From Pseudomonas sp. C2B4 (GTDB taxonomy: Bacteria; Pseudomonadota; Gammaproteobacteria; Pseudomonadales; Pseudomonadaceae): a DNA stretch of 64,000 nt. The translations under genes and the position numbers were made by a program. The stretch spans positions 62,001 to 126,000 of the forward strand of contig NZ_JABFMU010000001.1 of NCBI RefSeq assembly GCF_013359695.1, given 5' to 3'. Under the pieces are notes generated by a model. The model was not told where the DNA came from. It saw only the letters and a list, made by a program, of their open reading frames with translations, and ran no database searches. Of the stretch, positions 47,818 through 57,744 are shown piece by piece; position 1 is the first letter of the stretch, and every line of letters starts with the position of its first letter.

Positions 47818-49344
47818 TCAAGTGGTCAGTGTACGCAGCAGGTTCTTGTAGTCCTCGCGGATGTCCGCGTCGGATTCCTTAAGTTCATTGATCTTGCGAC
47901 AGGCGTGCAACACCGTGGTGTGGTCGCGTCCGCCGAACACATCGCCGATTTCCGGCAGGCTGTGGTTGGTCAGTTCCTTGGACAATGCCATGGCGACCTG
48001 GCGCGGGCGGGCGACCGAACGCGAACGGCGTTTGGACAGCAAATCGGAGATCTTGATCTTGTAGTACTCGGCGACGGTACGCTGAATGTTATCCACAGAG
48101 ACCAGTTTGTCTTGCAGCGCCAACAAATCCTTCAAGGATTCACGAATCAGCTCGATGGTGATATCGCGGCCCATGAAGTGAGAGTGAGCGATCACGCGTT
48201 TAAGCGCGCCTTCCAATTCACGGACGTTGGAGCGAATGCGTTGGGCAATGAAGAACGCCGCATCGTGGGGCAGTTCGACTTTGGCCTGGTCGGCCTTCTT
48301 CATCAGAATCGCCACGCGGGTTTCCAGCTCCGGCGGCTCGACAGCTACCGTCAACCCCCAACCGAAGCGGGATTTGAGGCGCTCTTCAAGGCCTTCGATT
48401 TCTTTCGGGTAGCGGTCACTGGTGAGAATGACCTGCTGACCACCTTCAAGCAGGGCGTTGAAGGTGTGGAAAAACTCTTCCTGGGAACGTTCTTTGCGGG
48501 CGAAGAACTGAATATCGTCGATCAGCAAAGCGTCCACCGAGCGGTAGAAACGCTTGAACTCGTTGATCGCGTTCAGTTGCAGGGCCTTAACCATGTCCGC
48601 CACAAAGCGTTCGGAATGCAGGTACACGACCTTGGCGTTCGGGTTCTTCTTTAATAGATGGTTACCCACAGCGTGCATCAAGTGAGTTTTACCCAGACCC
48701 ACGCCACCATAAAGGAAGAGCGGGTTGTAGCCATGCTTGGGATTATCCGCCACCTGCCAGGCCGCAGCCCGGGCCAGTTGGTTGGACTTGCCCTCAACGA
48801 AGTTTTCGAAGGTAAAGGTGCGGTTCAGGTAGCTGGTGTGCTTGAGCGCGCCTTCTACCTGCACGGTGCGTTGTTCCGCCCGAACCGGGGCCTGTTGCGA
48901 GCTGGCACCGGCCATCGGATCGAAGCTATCGCGCGACGGCTCTTCTTCAACAACTTCGCTGACTTTTTGCGCCGCGCGCTTGGTCGGTGTGGTTGTTGTC
49001 GGCTGCGGTGTATTGACCGGTGCCGGAGTAGCCTGGACCTGAGAAGCAGCAACGGCGGCTGCAAGCGGAGCATTCGGTGCGGCACGCGGTGCCGAGCTGC
49101 GCTTGCTGCCTATTAATAAGGAGAGCGCAGGCGCCATCCCGTTGCCGTGCTCATCCAGCAACTCCAGAACGCGGCTCAGGTACTTTTCGTTGACCCAGTC
49201 CAGAACGAAACGATTGGGCGCGTAGACGCGTAACTCGTCGCCTTCGGCTTCGACCTGTAGTGGACGGATCCAAGTGTTGAATTGTTGGGCAGGCAGCTCA
49301 TCGCGCAAAAGCTCCACGCACTGCTGCCAAAGTTCCACTGACAC
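47818..49344 (-). CDS. dnaA: Chromosomal replication initiator DnaA
   Basis: 508 residues. Domain I ([30 protein letters not shown]), a long variable domain II rich in Ala/Pro/Thr (about 85-170), the AAA+ domain III with Walker [20 protein letters not shown] and Walker [12 protein letters not shown], and the DNA-binding domain IV ending with the signature [15 protein letters not shown]. Start GTG 49344. It opens the oriC boxes to its right (TTATCCACA). An exact DnaA box inside the gene is at 48089-48097. Confidence 0.98.
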   Translation of the reverse strand: MSVELWQQCVELLRDELPAQQFNTWIRPLQVEAEGDELRVYAPNRFVLDWVNEKYLSRVLELLDEHGNGMAPALSLLIGSKRSSAPRAAPNAPLAAAVAASQVQATPAPVNTPQPTTTTPTKRAAQKVSEVVEEEPSRDSFDPMAGASSQQAPVRAEQRTVQVEGALKHTSYLNRTFTFENFVEGKSNQLARAAAWQVADNPKHGYNPLFLYGGVGLGKTHLMHAVGNHLLKKNPNAKVVYLHSERFVADMVKALQLNAINEFKRFYRSVDALLIDDIQFFARKERSQEEFFHTFNALLEGGQQVILTSDRYPKEIEGLEERLKSRFGWGLTVAVEPPELETRVAILMKKADQAKVELPHDAAFFIAQRIRSNVRELEGALKRVIAHSHFMGRDITIELIRESLKDLLALQDKLVSVDNIQRTVAEYYKIKISDLLSKRRSRSVARPRQVAMALSKELTNHSLPEIGDVFGGRDHTTVLHACRKINELKESDADIREDYKNLLRTLTT

Positions 49345-49389
49345 GGATATCCCCTAAGTTGAAAGCCGGTGAGGCAAAAACAAGCGGCC

Positions 49390-49418
49390 ATTGTAACGAT
49401 CAGACGCCGACTTATCCA
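49390..49418 (-). promoter_or_regulatory. Candidate dnaA promoter overlapping a DnaA box
   Basis: Read leftward: -35 TGGATA (49413-49418), 17-base spacer, -10 TACAAT (49390-49395), about 45 bases before the GTG. The -35 lies within the exact DnaA box 49412-49420, so DnaA bound there would repress its own gene. Confidence 0.55.
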
Positions 49419-49822
49419 CACGTAGGTAGGTCATCGACCAAGAAGAATCACTGTTTTCTACGCAAAAAAGACGACCAATGGTCTGTGCATAAGCTCTGTG
49501 GATAACCGGGTCTGAGCTCATTGCACAACTGGGGGCGAAACTCAGTGGATAACCTGCCTGTGGATAAAGCACACTTTCGCACACAGGTTTTCCGACAGTG
49601 CAGCACAGGCTGAACACGGTTTTCCACTGTAGTTGTCATTCTCTGTACAACCCGTACAACAAGGCGTTAAGGCAGTTATCCACAGGCGATGGCCTCCCTA
49701 GCCTTTATAAGCTTTACAGAAAAGCTTTAAATACTTTCCTTCTTTATTTTTATTTCTACGGATTGATCTACACCCGGGCAAAACGTCTGGCGATCTATTT
49801 ATAAGGAAACGTTGGTTGGAAA

Positions 49823-49851
49823 TTGACCTAGAGGCTTGCTTTCTCTAGAAT
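49823..49851 (+). promoter_or_regulatory. rpmH operon sigma-70 promoter
   Basis: TTGACC (49823-49828), 17-base spacer, TAGAAT (49846-49851), starting transcription about 55 bases before the rpmH ATG. The GC-rich inverted repeat ACGGGGGCC/GGCCCGT lies in the leader. Confidence 0.75.
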
Positions 49852-49912
49852 CCCCGGTCTCTTAAAACGGGGGCCATTCCGGCCCGTTGTGGACGAACCA
49901 GGTAACACGACA

Positions 49913-50047
49913 ATGAAACGTACTTTCCAACCAAGCACTATCAAACGCGCTCGTACCCACGGTTTCCGTGCTCGCATGGCTACCAAGAACGGTCGTGCCG
50001 TCCTGTCGCGTCGTCGCGCCAAAGGTCGTGCGCGTCTGGCAGTTTGA
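49913..50047 (+). CDS. rpmH: 50S ribosomal protein L34
   Basis: 44 residues, too short for many gene finders: starts [18 protein letters not shown], continues [20 protein letters not shown], ends RARLAV. This is the whole of bacterial L34, a small basic protein of the large ribosomal subunit. Preceded by a clear promoter and by CCAGGTAAC at the ribosome-binding position. The next gene, rnpA, starts 16 bases after its stop. Confidence 0.98.
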   Translation: MKRTFQPSTIKRARTHGFRARMATKNGRAVLSRRRAKGRARLAV

Positions 50048-50063
50048 TAATCCGGCACTGGAG

Positions 50064-50465
50064 GTGAGTCAGGACTTCAGTCGGGAAAAGCGTCTGCTTA
50101 CTCCCCGGCATTTCAAGGCAGTCTTTGACTCCCCTACCGGCAAGGTTCCGGGGAAAAATCTCCTGCTCCTTGCGCGCAACAACGATCTTGATCACCCCCG
50201 TCTCGGGCTGGTTATCGGGAAAAAGAGCGTAAAGCTCTCCGTCGAGCGCAATCGCCTCAAACGTCTGATGCGCGAATCGTTTCGCCTGAACCAGGATTTA
50301 CTGGTCGGCTGGGACATTGTTATCGTCGCGCGCAAAGGTTTGGGTGACGTAGAAAACCCCGAATTGATTCAGCATTTCGGCAAACTCTGGAAGCGTCTGG
50401 CACGTAGCACGCCGGTACCAGCAGTCAAAACCGAAACTGTAGGGGTAGACAGTCCAGATGCGTAA
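50064..50465 (+). CDS. rnpA: Ribonuclease P protein component
   Basis: 133 residues. Basic protein subunit of RNase [48 protein letters not shown] (the RNR signature) and [10 protein letters not shown]. Start is the GTG at 50064; the frame continues upstream to 49968, but that would overlap all of rpmH in another frame. GGAG lies immediately before the GTG, so the site is unusually close. It overlaps yidD by 8 bases. Confidence 0.95.
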   Translation: MSQDFSREKRLLTPRHFKAVFDSPTGKVPGKNLLLLARNNDLDHPRLGLVIGKKSVKLSVERNRLKRLMRESFRLNQDLLVGWDIVIVARKGLGDVENPELIQHFGKLWKRLARSTPVPAVKTETVGVDSPDA

Positions 50466-50703
50466 ACTGGCACTCGTTCCGATCCAGTTTTATCGCTATG
50501 CCATTAGTCCCCTGATGGCCAGTCACTGTCGCTTCTACCCCAGCTGTTCCTGCTACGCGTTGGAAGCCATCGAAAATCATGGCCTTCTGCGCGGTGGCTG
50601 GCTGACCTTTCGTCGTTTAGGTCGCTGTCATCCGTGGAATCCCGGTGGTTATGACCCGGTTCCACCTATCCCTACCTCCCGTTCTTCTTCGATGGCCGAG
50701 TAA
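50458..50703 (+). CDS. yidD: Membrane protein insertion efficiency factor YidD
   Basis: 81 residues. Small YidD family: [61 protein letters not shown], with the conserved cysteines. Thought to help membrane protein insertion together with YidC and probably bound to the inner membrane. Overlaps rnpA and is followed by yidC after 2 bases, so translation is likely coupled. Confidence 0.95.
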   Translation: MRKLALVPIQFYRYAISPLMASHCRFYPSCSCYALEAIENHGLLRGGWLTFRRLGRCHPWNPGGYDPVPPIPTSRSSSMAE

Positions 50704-50705
50704 TC

Positions 50706-52385
50706 ATGGATATCAAACGCACGATCCTGATCGTCGCCCTGGCAATCGTGTCCTACGTTATGGTTCTTAAATGGAACCAGGACTATGGCCAGGCTGCCTT
50801 GCCGACTCAGAATGTTGCTTCCAGTACGACCGCGCCGGGCCTCCCGGATACGGCAACTGGCAATAAAGCGTCCGTCAGTGACGACATTCCACACGCCGCA
50901 AACGATACCAGTGCACCTGCCGAAACTCCGGTAGCTGTCAGCACCGACCTCATCCAGATCAAAACGGATGTGCTCGACCTGGCCATCGATCCACAAGGTG
51001 GTGATGTTGCCCAGCTGAAACTGCCGCTGTATCCACGTCGCCAGGACCATCCGGAAATTCCATTCCAGTTGTTCGACAATGGCAACGAGCGCACTTATCT
51101 GGCTCAAAGTGGCCTGATCGGCAGCAACGGCCCGGACGCAAGTCCTGCCGGTCGTCCGGTTTACTCCTCGGAGAAGAAAGTTTATCAACTGGCTGACGGT
51201 CAGGACCAATTGGTCGTGGACCTGAAGTTCAGCAAGGACGGCGTCAACTACATCAAGCGTTTCACCTTGAAACGCGGTCTGTATGACGTAACCGTCTCCT
51301 ACCTGATCGACAACCAGAGCGCCCAACCTTGGTCGGGTGCAATGTTCGCGCAATTGAAGCGTGATGCCAGTTCCGATCCGTCTTCGAGCACCGCCACCGG
51401 TACCGCGACTTACCTGGGCGCCGCCCTGTGGACAAGTTCCGAGCCGTACAAGAAAGTGTCCATGAAGGACATGGACAAGGCTGCGCTTAAAGAAACCGTC
51501 ACCGGTGGTTGGGTTGCCTGGCTGCAACACTACTTCGTGACTGCGTGGATTCCGGCGAAGGGCGAAAACAACATCGTCCAGACCCGTAAAGACAGCAAAG
51601 GCAACTACATCATCGGTTACACCGGCCCGTCTCTGACTGTCGCGCCGGGTGCCAAGGCAGAAACCAGCGCTACTCTGTACGCCGGTCCGAAAAGCCAGGC
51701 TGTGCTGAAAGAGTTGTCCCCAGGTCTGGAACTGACGGTCGACTACGGCATTCTGTGGTTTATCGCTCAACCTATCTTCTGGTTGCTGCAACATATCCAC
51801 GCCATTGTGGGTAACTGGGGCTGGTCGATCATCTTCCTGACCATGCTGATCAAGGGGATTTTCTTCCCGTTGTCGGCTGCCAGCTACAAATCCATGGCGC
51901 GCATGCGTGCGGTAGCCCCGAAACTGGCTGCGCTGAAAGAACAACATGGCGATGACCGGCAGAAAATGTCGCAGGCCATGATGGAGCTGTACAAGAAAGA
52001 GAAGATCAATCCGCTGGGTGGTTGCTTGCCAATCCTCGTGCAGATGCCGGTTTTCCTTTCGTTGTACTGGGTTCTGCTGGAAAGCGTCGAAATGCGCCAA
52101 GCGCCGTTCATGCTGTGGATTACTGACCTGTCGATCAAGGATCCGTTCTTCATTCTGCCGATCATCATGGGTGCAACCATGTTCATCCAGCAGCAGCTGA
52201 ACCCGACTCCACCGGATCCGATGCAGGCCAAGGTAATGAAGTTGATGCCAATCATCTTCACCTTCTTCTTCCTGTGGTTCCCGGCAGGTCTGGTACTGTA
52301 CTGGGTAGTGAACAACTGCCTGTCGATTGCGCAACAGTGGTACATCACTCGTAAGATCGAAGCCGCCGCTAAAGCGACTGCCTGA
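50706..52385 (+). CDS. yidC: Membrane protein insertase YidC
   Basis: 559 residues. The N-terminal anchor helix MDIKRTILIVALAIVSYVMVLKW is followed by a large periplasmic beta domain (about 60-340), then the 60KD inner-membrane core of five helices (WFIAQPIFWLLQHIHAIVGNWGWSIIFLTMLIKGIFFPLSAASYKSMARMRAVAPKL, VFLSLYWVLLESVEMRQAPF, PIIFTFFFLWFPAGLVLYWVVNN). Inserts membrane proteins alone or with SecYEG. Normal length; a terminator follows. Confidence 0.98.
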   Translation: MDIKRTILIVALAIVSYVMVLKWNQDYGQAALPTQNVASSTTAPGLPDTATGNKASVSDDIPHAANDTSAPAETPVAVSTDLIQIKTDVLDLAIDPQGGDVAQLKLPLYPRRQDHPEIPFQLFDNGNERTYLAQSGLIGSNGPDASPAGRPVYSSEKKVYQLADGQDQLVVDLKFSKDGVNYIKRFTLKRGLYDVTVSYLIDNQSAQPWSGAMFAQLKRDASSDPSSSTATGTATYLGAALWTSSEPYKKVSMKDMDKAALKETVTGGWVAWLQHYFVTAWIPAKGENNIVQTRKDSKGNYIIGYTGPSLTVAPGAKAETSATLYAGPKSQAVLKELSPGLELTVDYGILWFIAQPIFWLLQHIHAIVGNWGWSIIFLTMLIKGIFFPLSAASYKSMARMRAVAPKLAALKEQHGDDRQKMSQAMMELYKKEKINPLGGCLPILVQMPVFLSLYWVLLESVEMRQAPFMLWITDLSIKDPFFILPIIMGATMFIQQQLNPTPPDPMQAKVMKLMPIIFTFFFLWFPAGLVLYWVVNNCLSIAQQWYITRKIEAAAKATA

Positions 52386-52407
52386 TTTACACTGTGGATA
52401 ACCACTC

Positions 52408-52432
52408 AAAACGCCCCCTAGTGGGGCGTTTT
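52408..52432 (+). terminator. Intrinsic terminator after yidC
   Basis: 10-base stem AAAACGCCCC/GGGGCGTTTT with a five-base loop. It lies 23 bases after the yidC stop, ends the rpmH-rnpA-yidD-yidC run and stands before mnmE. Confidence 0.85.
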
Positions 52433-52464
52433 GCTATCTGTCACTTTTGTCTGGATACCGGTTT

Positions 52465-53835
52465 ATGAGCGCTCCTCGTGAAACCATCGCCGCCGTCGCT
52501 ACCGCCCAGGGCCGTGGCGGCGTGGGCATCGTTCGTGTTTCCGGGCCATTGGCCAACGTTGCAGCCAAGGCCTTCAGCGGTCGCGAACTCAAGCCGCGAT
52601 TCGCCCACTACGGTCCGTTCCTCGGTGAAAAAGACGAAGTGCTTGATCAGGGCATTGCATTGTATTTTCCTGGACCGAACTCGTTCACCGGCGAAGACGT
52701 GCTGGAATTACAGGGGCATGGCGGCCCGATTGTTCTGGATATGCTGCTCAAGCGCTGCCTTGAACTGGGTTGCCGACTCGCCCGACCGGGCGAATTCAGC
52801 GAGCGTGCATTCCTCAACGACAAGCTCGACCTGGCCCAGGCCGAAGCAATCGCCGACTTGATCGAAGCCAGTTCTGCACAGGCAGCGCGCAACGCACTGC
52901 GTTCCCTGCAGGGCGCTTTTTCGTCACGTGTGCATAACCTCACCGAGCAACTTATTGGCTTGCGCATTTATGTCGAAGCGGCGATCGACTTCCCGGAGGA
53001 AGAAATCGACTTTCTTGCCGACGGCAACGTATTGAGCATGCTCGACAAAGTACGCGAGGAATTATCCACAGTCATGCGTGAGGCCGGTCAAGGAGCCTTG
53101 CTGCGCGATGGCATGACTGTGGTGATTGCGGGCCGGCCGAATGCCGGGAAATCCAGCTTGCTCAATGCACTGGCCGGTCGTGAAGCAGCCATTGTGACCG
53201 AGATTGCCGGCACTACCCGTGACGTACTGCGCGAACATATCCACATCGATGGCATGCCTTTGCACGTGGTCGATACCGCTGGCCTGCGCGATACCGATGA
53301 TCATGTGGAAAAAATCGGCGTTGAGCGGGCATTGAAAGCCATTGGCGAAGCGGATCGCGTGCTGTTGGTCGTTGATGCCACGGCTCCTGAAGCACTTGAT
53401 CCCTTTGCCCTCTGGCCGGAATTCCTTGAAACCCGTCCCGATCCGGCAAAAGTCACGCTGATCCGCAACAAGGCTGATTTGACGGGGGAAGCGTTTGCCC
53501 TGGATGTCAGCGACGATGGCCATGTCACCATTAGTCTGAGTGCCAAGTCCGCAGGTGCTGGCCTGGAATTGCTGCGCGAACACCTCAAGGCGTGCATGGG
53601 TTACGAACAGACGTCGGAAAGCAGCTTCAGCGCGCGTCGCCGGCATCTTGAGGCGTTGCGCCATGCCAGTGCGTCCCTGGAGCACGGCCGCTCTCAACTG
53701 ACCCTGGCTGGCGCTGGCGAATTGCTGGCCGAGGACCTTCGACAGGCTCAGCAATCCCTGGGGGAAATAACCGGTGCCTTTAGCTCCGATGACCTGTTGG
53801 GACGAATTTTCTCCAGCTTCTGCATCGGTAAATAA
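52465..53835 (+). CDS. mnmE: tRNA modification GTPase MnmE
   Basis: 456 residues. N-terminal folate-binding domain ([27 protein letters not shown]), helical domain, G domain with [14 protein letters not shown] (G1) and DTAGLRDT (G3), and the C-terminal CIGK with the conserved Cys. With MnmG it makes the cmnm5U34 modification of tRNAs. Start at ATG 52465; the earlier frame start at 52447 is less likely. An exact DnaA box lies inside (53062-53070). Confidence 0.97.
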   Translation: MSAPRETIAAVATAQGRGGVGIVRVSGPLANVAAKAFSGRELKPRFAHYGPFLGEKDEVLDQGIALYFPGPNSFTGEDVLELQGHGGPIVLDMLLKRCLELGCRLARPGEFSERAFLNDKLDLAQAEAIADLIEASSAQAARNALRSLQGAFSSRVHNLTEQLIGLRIYVEAAIDFPEEEIDFLADGNVLSMLDKVREELSTVMREAGQGALLRDGMTVVIAGRPNAGKSSLLNALAGREAAIVTEIAGTTRDVLREHIHIDGMPLHVVDTAGLRDTDDHVEKIGVERALKAIGEADRVLLVVDATAPEALDPFALWPEFLETRPDPAKVTLIRNKADLTGEAFALDVSDDGHVTISLSAKSAGAGLELLREHLKACMGYEQTSESSFSARRRHLEALRHASASLEHGRSQLTLAGAGELLAEDLRQAQQSLGEITGAFSSDDLLGRIFSSFCIGK

Positions 53836-53849
53836 CCCCTTCGTTGTCC

Positions 53850-53876
53850 ACAGACAGGCCATTCGTGCCTGTCTGT
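53850..53876 (+). terminator. Probable terminator after mnmE
   Basis: 10-base perfect stem ACAGACAGGC/GCCTGTCTGT around a 7-base loop, 14 bases after the mnmE stop, followed by the mixed T-rich tract TCCTTCCTTTTCTG. The left arm overlaps an imperfect DnaA box. Confidence 0.65.
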
Positions 53877-54284
53877 TCCTTCCTTTTCTGTAAAAACTTC
53901 CGATCCCGAACGGACTCCTTCCGCCTGGGCAGATTCGTCGTGCCCGAATTTCCTTCGTTGAGCGCTTTTTCTGTGGATTAAGCCCTGTGAATAACTGCCG
54001 CTGAGGGCAGTTGATAACAGGGCCCCAAAACTGAAGATATCTGCCTCTGTGGATAACCACCCCATTCATCCACAGGCTTAAACCGGTTATCCAAGGGCCT
54101 CCTTGCCACATGATCACAGGGTTTTGAATCTCTGTACACATTGTAAATAAAGGGCTACATCACTTTATCCACAGAAAGGTCGGTCAGTAGAAATAAACAT
54201 AAAAACAAAGATTTAATAAATTTCTCTCTTTTTAATTTCTATAACCGTGACTTCTCCACAGCTGGTTAAATTTTGTGCAAAGGG

Positions 54285-54313
54285 TTCTTTAGGAAGGGCG
54301 AAGTCCCTATACT
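54285..54313 (+). promoter_or_regulatory. Candidate mnmG promoter
   Basis: -10 TATACT at 54308-54313 is strong; 17 bases upstream is TTCTTT (54285-54290), a poor -35. The start would lie about 62 bases before the mnmG GTG. It is next to the AT-rich tract and DnaA boxes, so transcription from here could help open the second origin-like region. Confidence 0.45.
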
Positions 54314-54382
54314 TGTCGACCAGGTCCAAAAACCTGAGCTCAAACTATTCCTGAATTACCTACTTAAGCAGGCACGAGGTGC

Positions 54383-56278
54383 GTGGTGGATTTCCCTTCC
54401 CGTTTTGAAGTGATCGTCATCGGCGGCGGTCATGCCGGTACCGAGGCAGCACTGGCCTCAGCACGTATGGGGGTGAAAACCCTGTTGCTGACGCATAACG
54501 TGGAAACTCTCGGTGCCATGAGTTGCAACCCCGCTATCGGGGGAATCGGCAAAAGCCATCTGGTCAAGGAAATCGACGCCCTGGGCGGCGCGATGGCCAT
54601 TGCCACCGATAAAGGTGGTATTCAATTTCGCGTATTGAACAGCCGCAAAGGACCTGCCGTGCGCGCAACCCGTGCACAGGCTGATCGGGTTCTGTACAAG
54701 GCAGCTGTCCGCGAAATCCTGGAAAACCAGCCGAACCTGTGGATATTTCAACAGGCCGCGGATGATCTGATTGTCGAGCAGGACCAAGTGCGTGGTGTGG
54801 TGACCCAAATGGGCCTGCGTTTCCTGGCGGACTCGGTTGTTTTGACCACAGGCACGTTCCTCGGTGGACTTATCCACATCGGTATGCAGAATTTTTCCGG
54901 CGGCCGTGCCGGTGATCCGCCTTCGATTGCCCTCGCTCACCGTTTACGTGAGTTGCCTTTGCGTGTCGGACGCTTGAAAACCGGTACGCCACCGCGTATT
55001 GACGCCCGGTCTGTGGATTTCTCGGTGATGACCGAGCAAGCAGGTGATACGCCGATCCCGGTGATGTCGTTCATGGGTTCCAAGGAACAGCATCCACGGC
55101 AGATCAGTTGCTGGATTACCCACACAAACGCGCGTACTCACGAAATTATTGCTGCCAACCTTGATCGCTCGCCAATGTATTCCGGTGTGATCGAAGGCAT
55201 CGGGCCACGTTACTGCCCGTCGATCGAAGACAAGATCCACCGTTTTGCCGACAAGGAAAGCCATCAGGTCTTCATCGAACCGGAGGGCTTGACGACAAAC
55301 GAGCTGTATCCAAACGGGATATCCACATCCCTGCCGTTCGATGTGCAGTTGCAGATCGTGCAATCGATCCGTGGCATGGAAAACGCGCACATCGTGCGTC
55401 CGGGTTACGCCATCGAATATGACTATTTCGATCCGCGCGACTTGAAATACAGCCTGGAAACCAAAGTCATCGGCGGCCTGTTCTTTGCCGGACAGATCAA
55501 CGGCACCACCGGTTATGAAGAGGCCGGCGCCCAAGGTTTGCTGGCCGGAACCAATGCCGCATTGCGTGCACAAGGCAAAGACGCCTGGTGTCCACGTCGC
55601 GATGAGGCCTACATCGGGGTGTTGGTTGACGACCTGATTACGCTCGGCACCCAAGAGCCGTATCGTATGTTCACTTCCCGCGCCGAATACCGCCTGATTT
55701 TGCGCGAAGACAACGCCGACCTGCGCTTGACCGAAAAAGGTCGCGAACTGGGTCTGGTGGATGACGTGCGCTGGGCCGCGTTCAGCAAAAAGCGCGAAGG
55801 CATCGCACTGGAAGAGCAGCGCCTGAAAAGTACCTGGGTTCGCCCGGGCACCGTGCAGGGCGATGCAATTGCCGAAAAATTCGGCACACCGCTGACCCAC
55901 GAATACAACCTGCTCAACCTCTTGAGCCGTCCAGAAATCGACTACGCTGGCTTGATCGCGGTTACTGGCGAAGGCGCAGAAGATCCACAGGTCGCCGAAC
56001 AGGTCGAAATCAAAACCAAATATGCCGGGTACATTGATCGTCAACAGGATGAAATCGCTCGTCTGCGCGCCAGCGAGGACACGAAACTGCCTGTGGATAT
56101 CGATTACACGAACATTTCGGGCCTCTCGAAAGAAATCCAGAGCAAGCTCGGTGCGACCCGTCCGGAAACCCTGGGCCAGGCTTCAAGAATCCCGGGTGTT
56201 ACGCCGGCAGCCATTTCGCTGTTGATGATTCATTTGAAAAAACGCGGCGCAGGCCGTCAGTTGGAGCAAAGCGCTTGA
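54383..56278 (+). CDS. mnmG: tRNA uridine 5-carboxymethylaminomethyl modification enzyme MnmG (GidA)
   Basis: 631 residues. FAD-binding start [23 protein letters not shown], then [22 protein letters not shown] and [12 protein letters not shown] (FAD and active-site Cys regions), [22 protein letters not shown] [17 protein letters not shown], and a helical C-terminus. Works with MnmE on U34 of tRNAs. Two GTG codons in a row (54383 and 54386) are possible starts. The exact DnaA box 54870-54878 lies inside. It overlaps rsmG by four bases. Confidence 0.97.
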   Translation: MVDFPSRFEVIVIGGGHAGTEAALASARMGVKTLLLTHNVETLGAMSCNPAIGGIGKSHLVKEIDALGGAMAIATDKGGIQFRVLNSRKGPAVRATRAQADRVLYKAAVREILENQPNLWIFQQAADDLIVEQDQVRGVVTQMGLRFLADSVVLTTGTFLGGLIHIGMQNFSGGRAGDPPSIALAHRLRELPLRVGRLKTGTPPRIDARSVDFSVMTEQAGDTPIPVMSFMGSKEQHPRQISCWITHTNARTHEIIAANLDRSPMYSGVIEGIGPRYCPSIEDKIHRFADKESHQVFIEPEGLTTNELYPNGISTSLPFDVQLQIVQSIRGMENAHIVRPGYAIEYDYFDPRDLKYSLETKVIGGLFFAGQINGTTGYEEAGAQGLLAGTNAALRAQGKDAWCPRRDEAYIGVLVDDLITLGTQEPYRMFTSRAEYRLILREDNADLRLTEKGRELGLVDDVRWAAFSKKREGIALEEQRLKSTWVRPGTVQGDAIAEKFGTPLTHEYNLLNLLSRPEIDYAGLIAVTGEGAEDPQVAEQVEIKTKYAGYIDRQQDEIARLRASEDTKLPVDIDYTNISGLSKEIQSKLGATRPETLGQASRIPGVTPAAISLLMIHLKKRGAGRQLEQSA

Positions 56279-56919
56279 GTTCGTTGGTCACCTCGCAACA
56301 TGCCGAAGAGTTATCCACAGGTGCTCGCCAGCTCGGTGTCGCTCTGACAGAAGCCCAGCACGCGCAACTGCTGGGTTACCTCGCCCTGTTGATCAAATGG
56401 AACAAGGCTTACAACCTGACCGCTGTACGTGATCCAGACGAAATGGTGTCGCGCCATCTGCTCGATAGCTTGAGTGTGATGTCGTTCATCGAGAACGGTC
56501 GCTGGCTCGACGTTGGCAGTGGCGGGGGCATGCCGGGTATTCCGCTGGCGATCCTGTTTCCGGACTCTCAAGTCACCTGCCTGGACAGTAACGGCAAGAA
56601 GACTCGCTTCCTGACTCAAGTCAAACTCGAACTCAAACTGGATAACCTTCAAGTTATCCACAGTCGCGTCGAGGCTTTCCAACCTGCCCAGCCGTTCAAC
56701 GGGATCATTTCCCGTGCGTTCAGCAGCATGGAAAACTTCACGAACTGGACTCGCCACCTCGGTGACACCCATACACGCTGGCTGGCAATGAAGGGCGTTC
56801 ATCCCGCCGATGAGCTGGTAGCATTGCCGACAGACTTCCACCTCGATAGCGAACACGCCCTGGCCGTACCTGGTTGCCAAGGCCAACGCCATCTGCTGAT
56901 ACTGCGCCGCACGGCATGA
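56275..56919 (+). CDS. rsmG: 16S rRNA (guanine-527-N7) methyltransferase RsmG (GidB)
   Basis: 214 residues. SAM methyltransferase with the motif [40 protein letters not shown] and the conserved [20 protein letters not shown] before it. It methylates G527 of 16S rRNA; loss gives streptomycin resistance in other species. The TTG start at 56275 overlaps the mnmG stop (TTGA). Two exact DnaA boxes lie within (56311-56319 and 56654-56662). Confidence 0.96.
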   Translation: MSSLVTSQHAEELSTGARQLGVALTEAQHAQLLGYLALLIKWNKAYNLTAVRDPDEMVSRHLLDSLSVMSFIENGRWLDVGSGGGMPGIPLAILFPDSQVTCLDSNGKKTRFLTQVKLELKLDNLQVIHSRVEAFQPAQPFNGIISRAFSSMENFTNWTRHLGDTHTRWLAMKGVHPADELVALPTDFHLDSEHALAVPGCQGQRHLLILRRTA

Positions 56920-56937
56920 TTGGGAACACAAGCAAGA

Positions 56938-57735
56938 ATGGCTAAGGTATTCGCGATTGCGAACCAAAAGGGTGGTGTGGGCAAGACCACCACCTGCATC
57001 AACCTCGCAGCATCCCTCGTCGCGACCAAGCGCCGGGTGTTGTTGATCGATCTCGATCCACAGGGCAACGCCACCATGGGTAGCGGTGTGGATAAGCACA
57101 GCCTGGAAAACTCGGTTTATGACCTGTTGATTGGCGAATGCGATCTGGCCCAGGCCATGCATTTTTCCGAGCACGGTGGTTACCAGCTGCTGCCCGCTAA
57201 CCGCGATCTGACCGCTGCCGAAGTGGTTTTGCTGGAAATGCAGATGAAGGAAAGCCGTCTGCGCAGCGCGTTGGCGCCGATCCGCGAAAACTACGATTAC
57301 ATTTTGATCGATTGCCCACCGTCACTGTCGATGCTGACACTGAACGCATTGGTTGCGGCCGACGGGGTCATTATCCCCATGCAGTGCGAGTACTTCGCAC
57401 TCGAAGGTTTGAGCGACCTTGTGGATAACATCAAGCGCATCGCTGAATTGCTGAACCCGAACCTCAAGGTCGAAGGCCTGTTGCGTACGATGTACGATCC
57501 ACGCCTCAGCCTGATGAACGATGTGTCGGCGCAGCTCAAGGAACACTTCGGTGATCAGCTGTACGACACCGTCATTCCGCGCAACATTCGACTGGCCGAA
57601 GCGCCAAGCTACGGCATGCCGGCGCTGGCGTATGACAAAGCCTCCCGTGGCGCCGTTGCTTATCTGGCCCTGGCGGGCGAAATGGTTCGTCGTCAGCGCA
57701 AAAACTCACGCATCGCCGCTGCTCAGGCAACTTAA
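56938..57735 (+). CDS. parA: Chromosome partitioning ATPase ParA (Soj)
   Basis: 265 residues. Deviant Walker A KGGVGKTTTCINLAASL (near residue 11), then LLIDLDPQGNATMGSG and DYILIDCPPSLSML. Short chromosomal ParA type, without an N-terminal HTH. ATG at 56938; the earlier frame start adds an improbable MGTQAR. It works with ParB and parS to move origins apart. Two exact DnaA boxes lie inside (57087-57095, 57420-57428). Confidence 0.97.
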   Translation: MAKVFAIANQKGGVGKTTTCINLAASLVATKRRVLLIDLDPQGNATMGSGVDKHSLENSVYDLLIGECDLAQAMHFSEHGGYQLLPANRDLTAAEVVLLEMQMKESRLRSALAPIRENYDYILIDCPPSLSMLTLNALVAADGVIIPMQCEYFALEGLSDLVDNIKRIAELLNPNLKVEGLLRTMYDPRLSLMNDVSAQLKEHFGDQLYDTVIPRNIRLAEAPSYGMPALAYDKASRGAVAYLALAGEMVRRQRKNSRIAAAQAT

Positions 57736-57744
57736 GGAATCCCC

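Larger units (their letters stand above)
49345..49912. other. oriC: Replication origin region oriC (dnaA-rpmH)
   Basis: 568-base gap with DnaA boxes and an AT-rich tract. Exact 9-base boxes: 49412-49420 (TTATCCACA), 49497-49505 (TGTGGATAA), 49559-49567 (TGTGGATAA), 49676-49684 (TTATCCACA). One-mismatch boxes: 49484-49492 and 49544-49552. An AT-rich stretch follows at about 49700-49805 (CTTTATTTTTATTTCT in its middle), a good unwinding element. Gene order and boxes agree with the pseudomonad dnaA-side origin. The region also holds the dnaA promoter at its left end and the rpmH promoter at its right. Confidence 0.93.
53836..54382. other. Second origin-like region (mnmE-mnmG), DnaA-box rich
   Basis: 547-base gap. 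Exact DnaA boxes: 54048-54056 and 54165-54173. One-mismatch boxes: 53844-53852, 53972-53980, 53986-53994, 54066-54074 and 54252-54260; further weaker ones exist. An AT-rich tract lies at about 54190-54250 (AAATAAACATAAAAACAAAG, then mostly A/T). Work on P. aeruginosa and P. putida showed a second autonomously replicating sequence beside the gene upstream of gidA, so this region probably corresponds to it. The mnmE terminator is at its left end and the mnmG promoter at the right. Confidence 0.75.

Noticed and set aside
49968..50063. Longer RnpA start inside rpmH
   Set aside because: It would overlap rpmH in another reading frame and add residues not found in the family; the GTG at 50064 gives the normal N-terminus.
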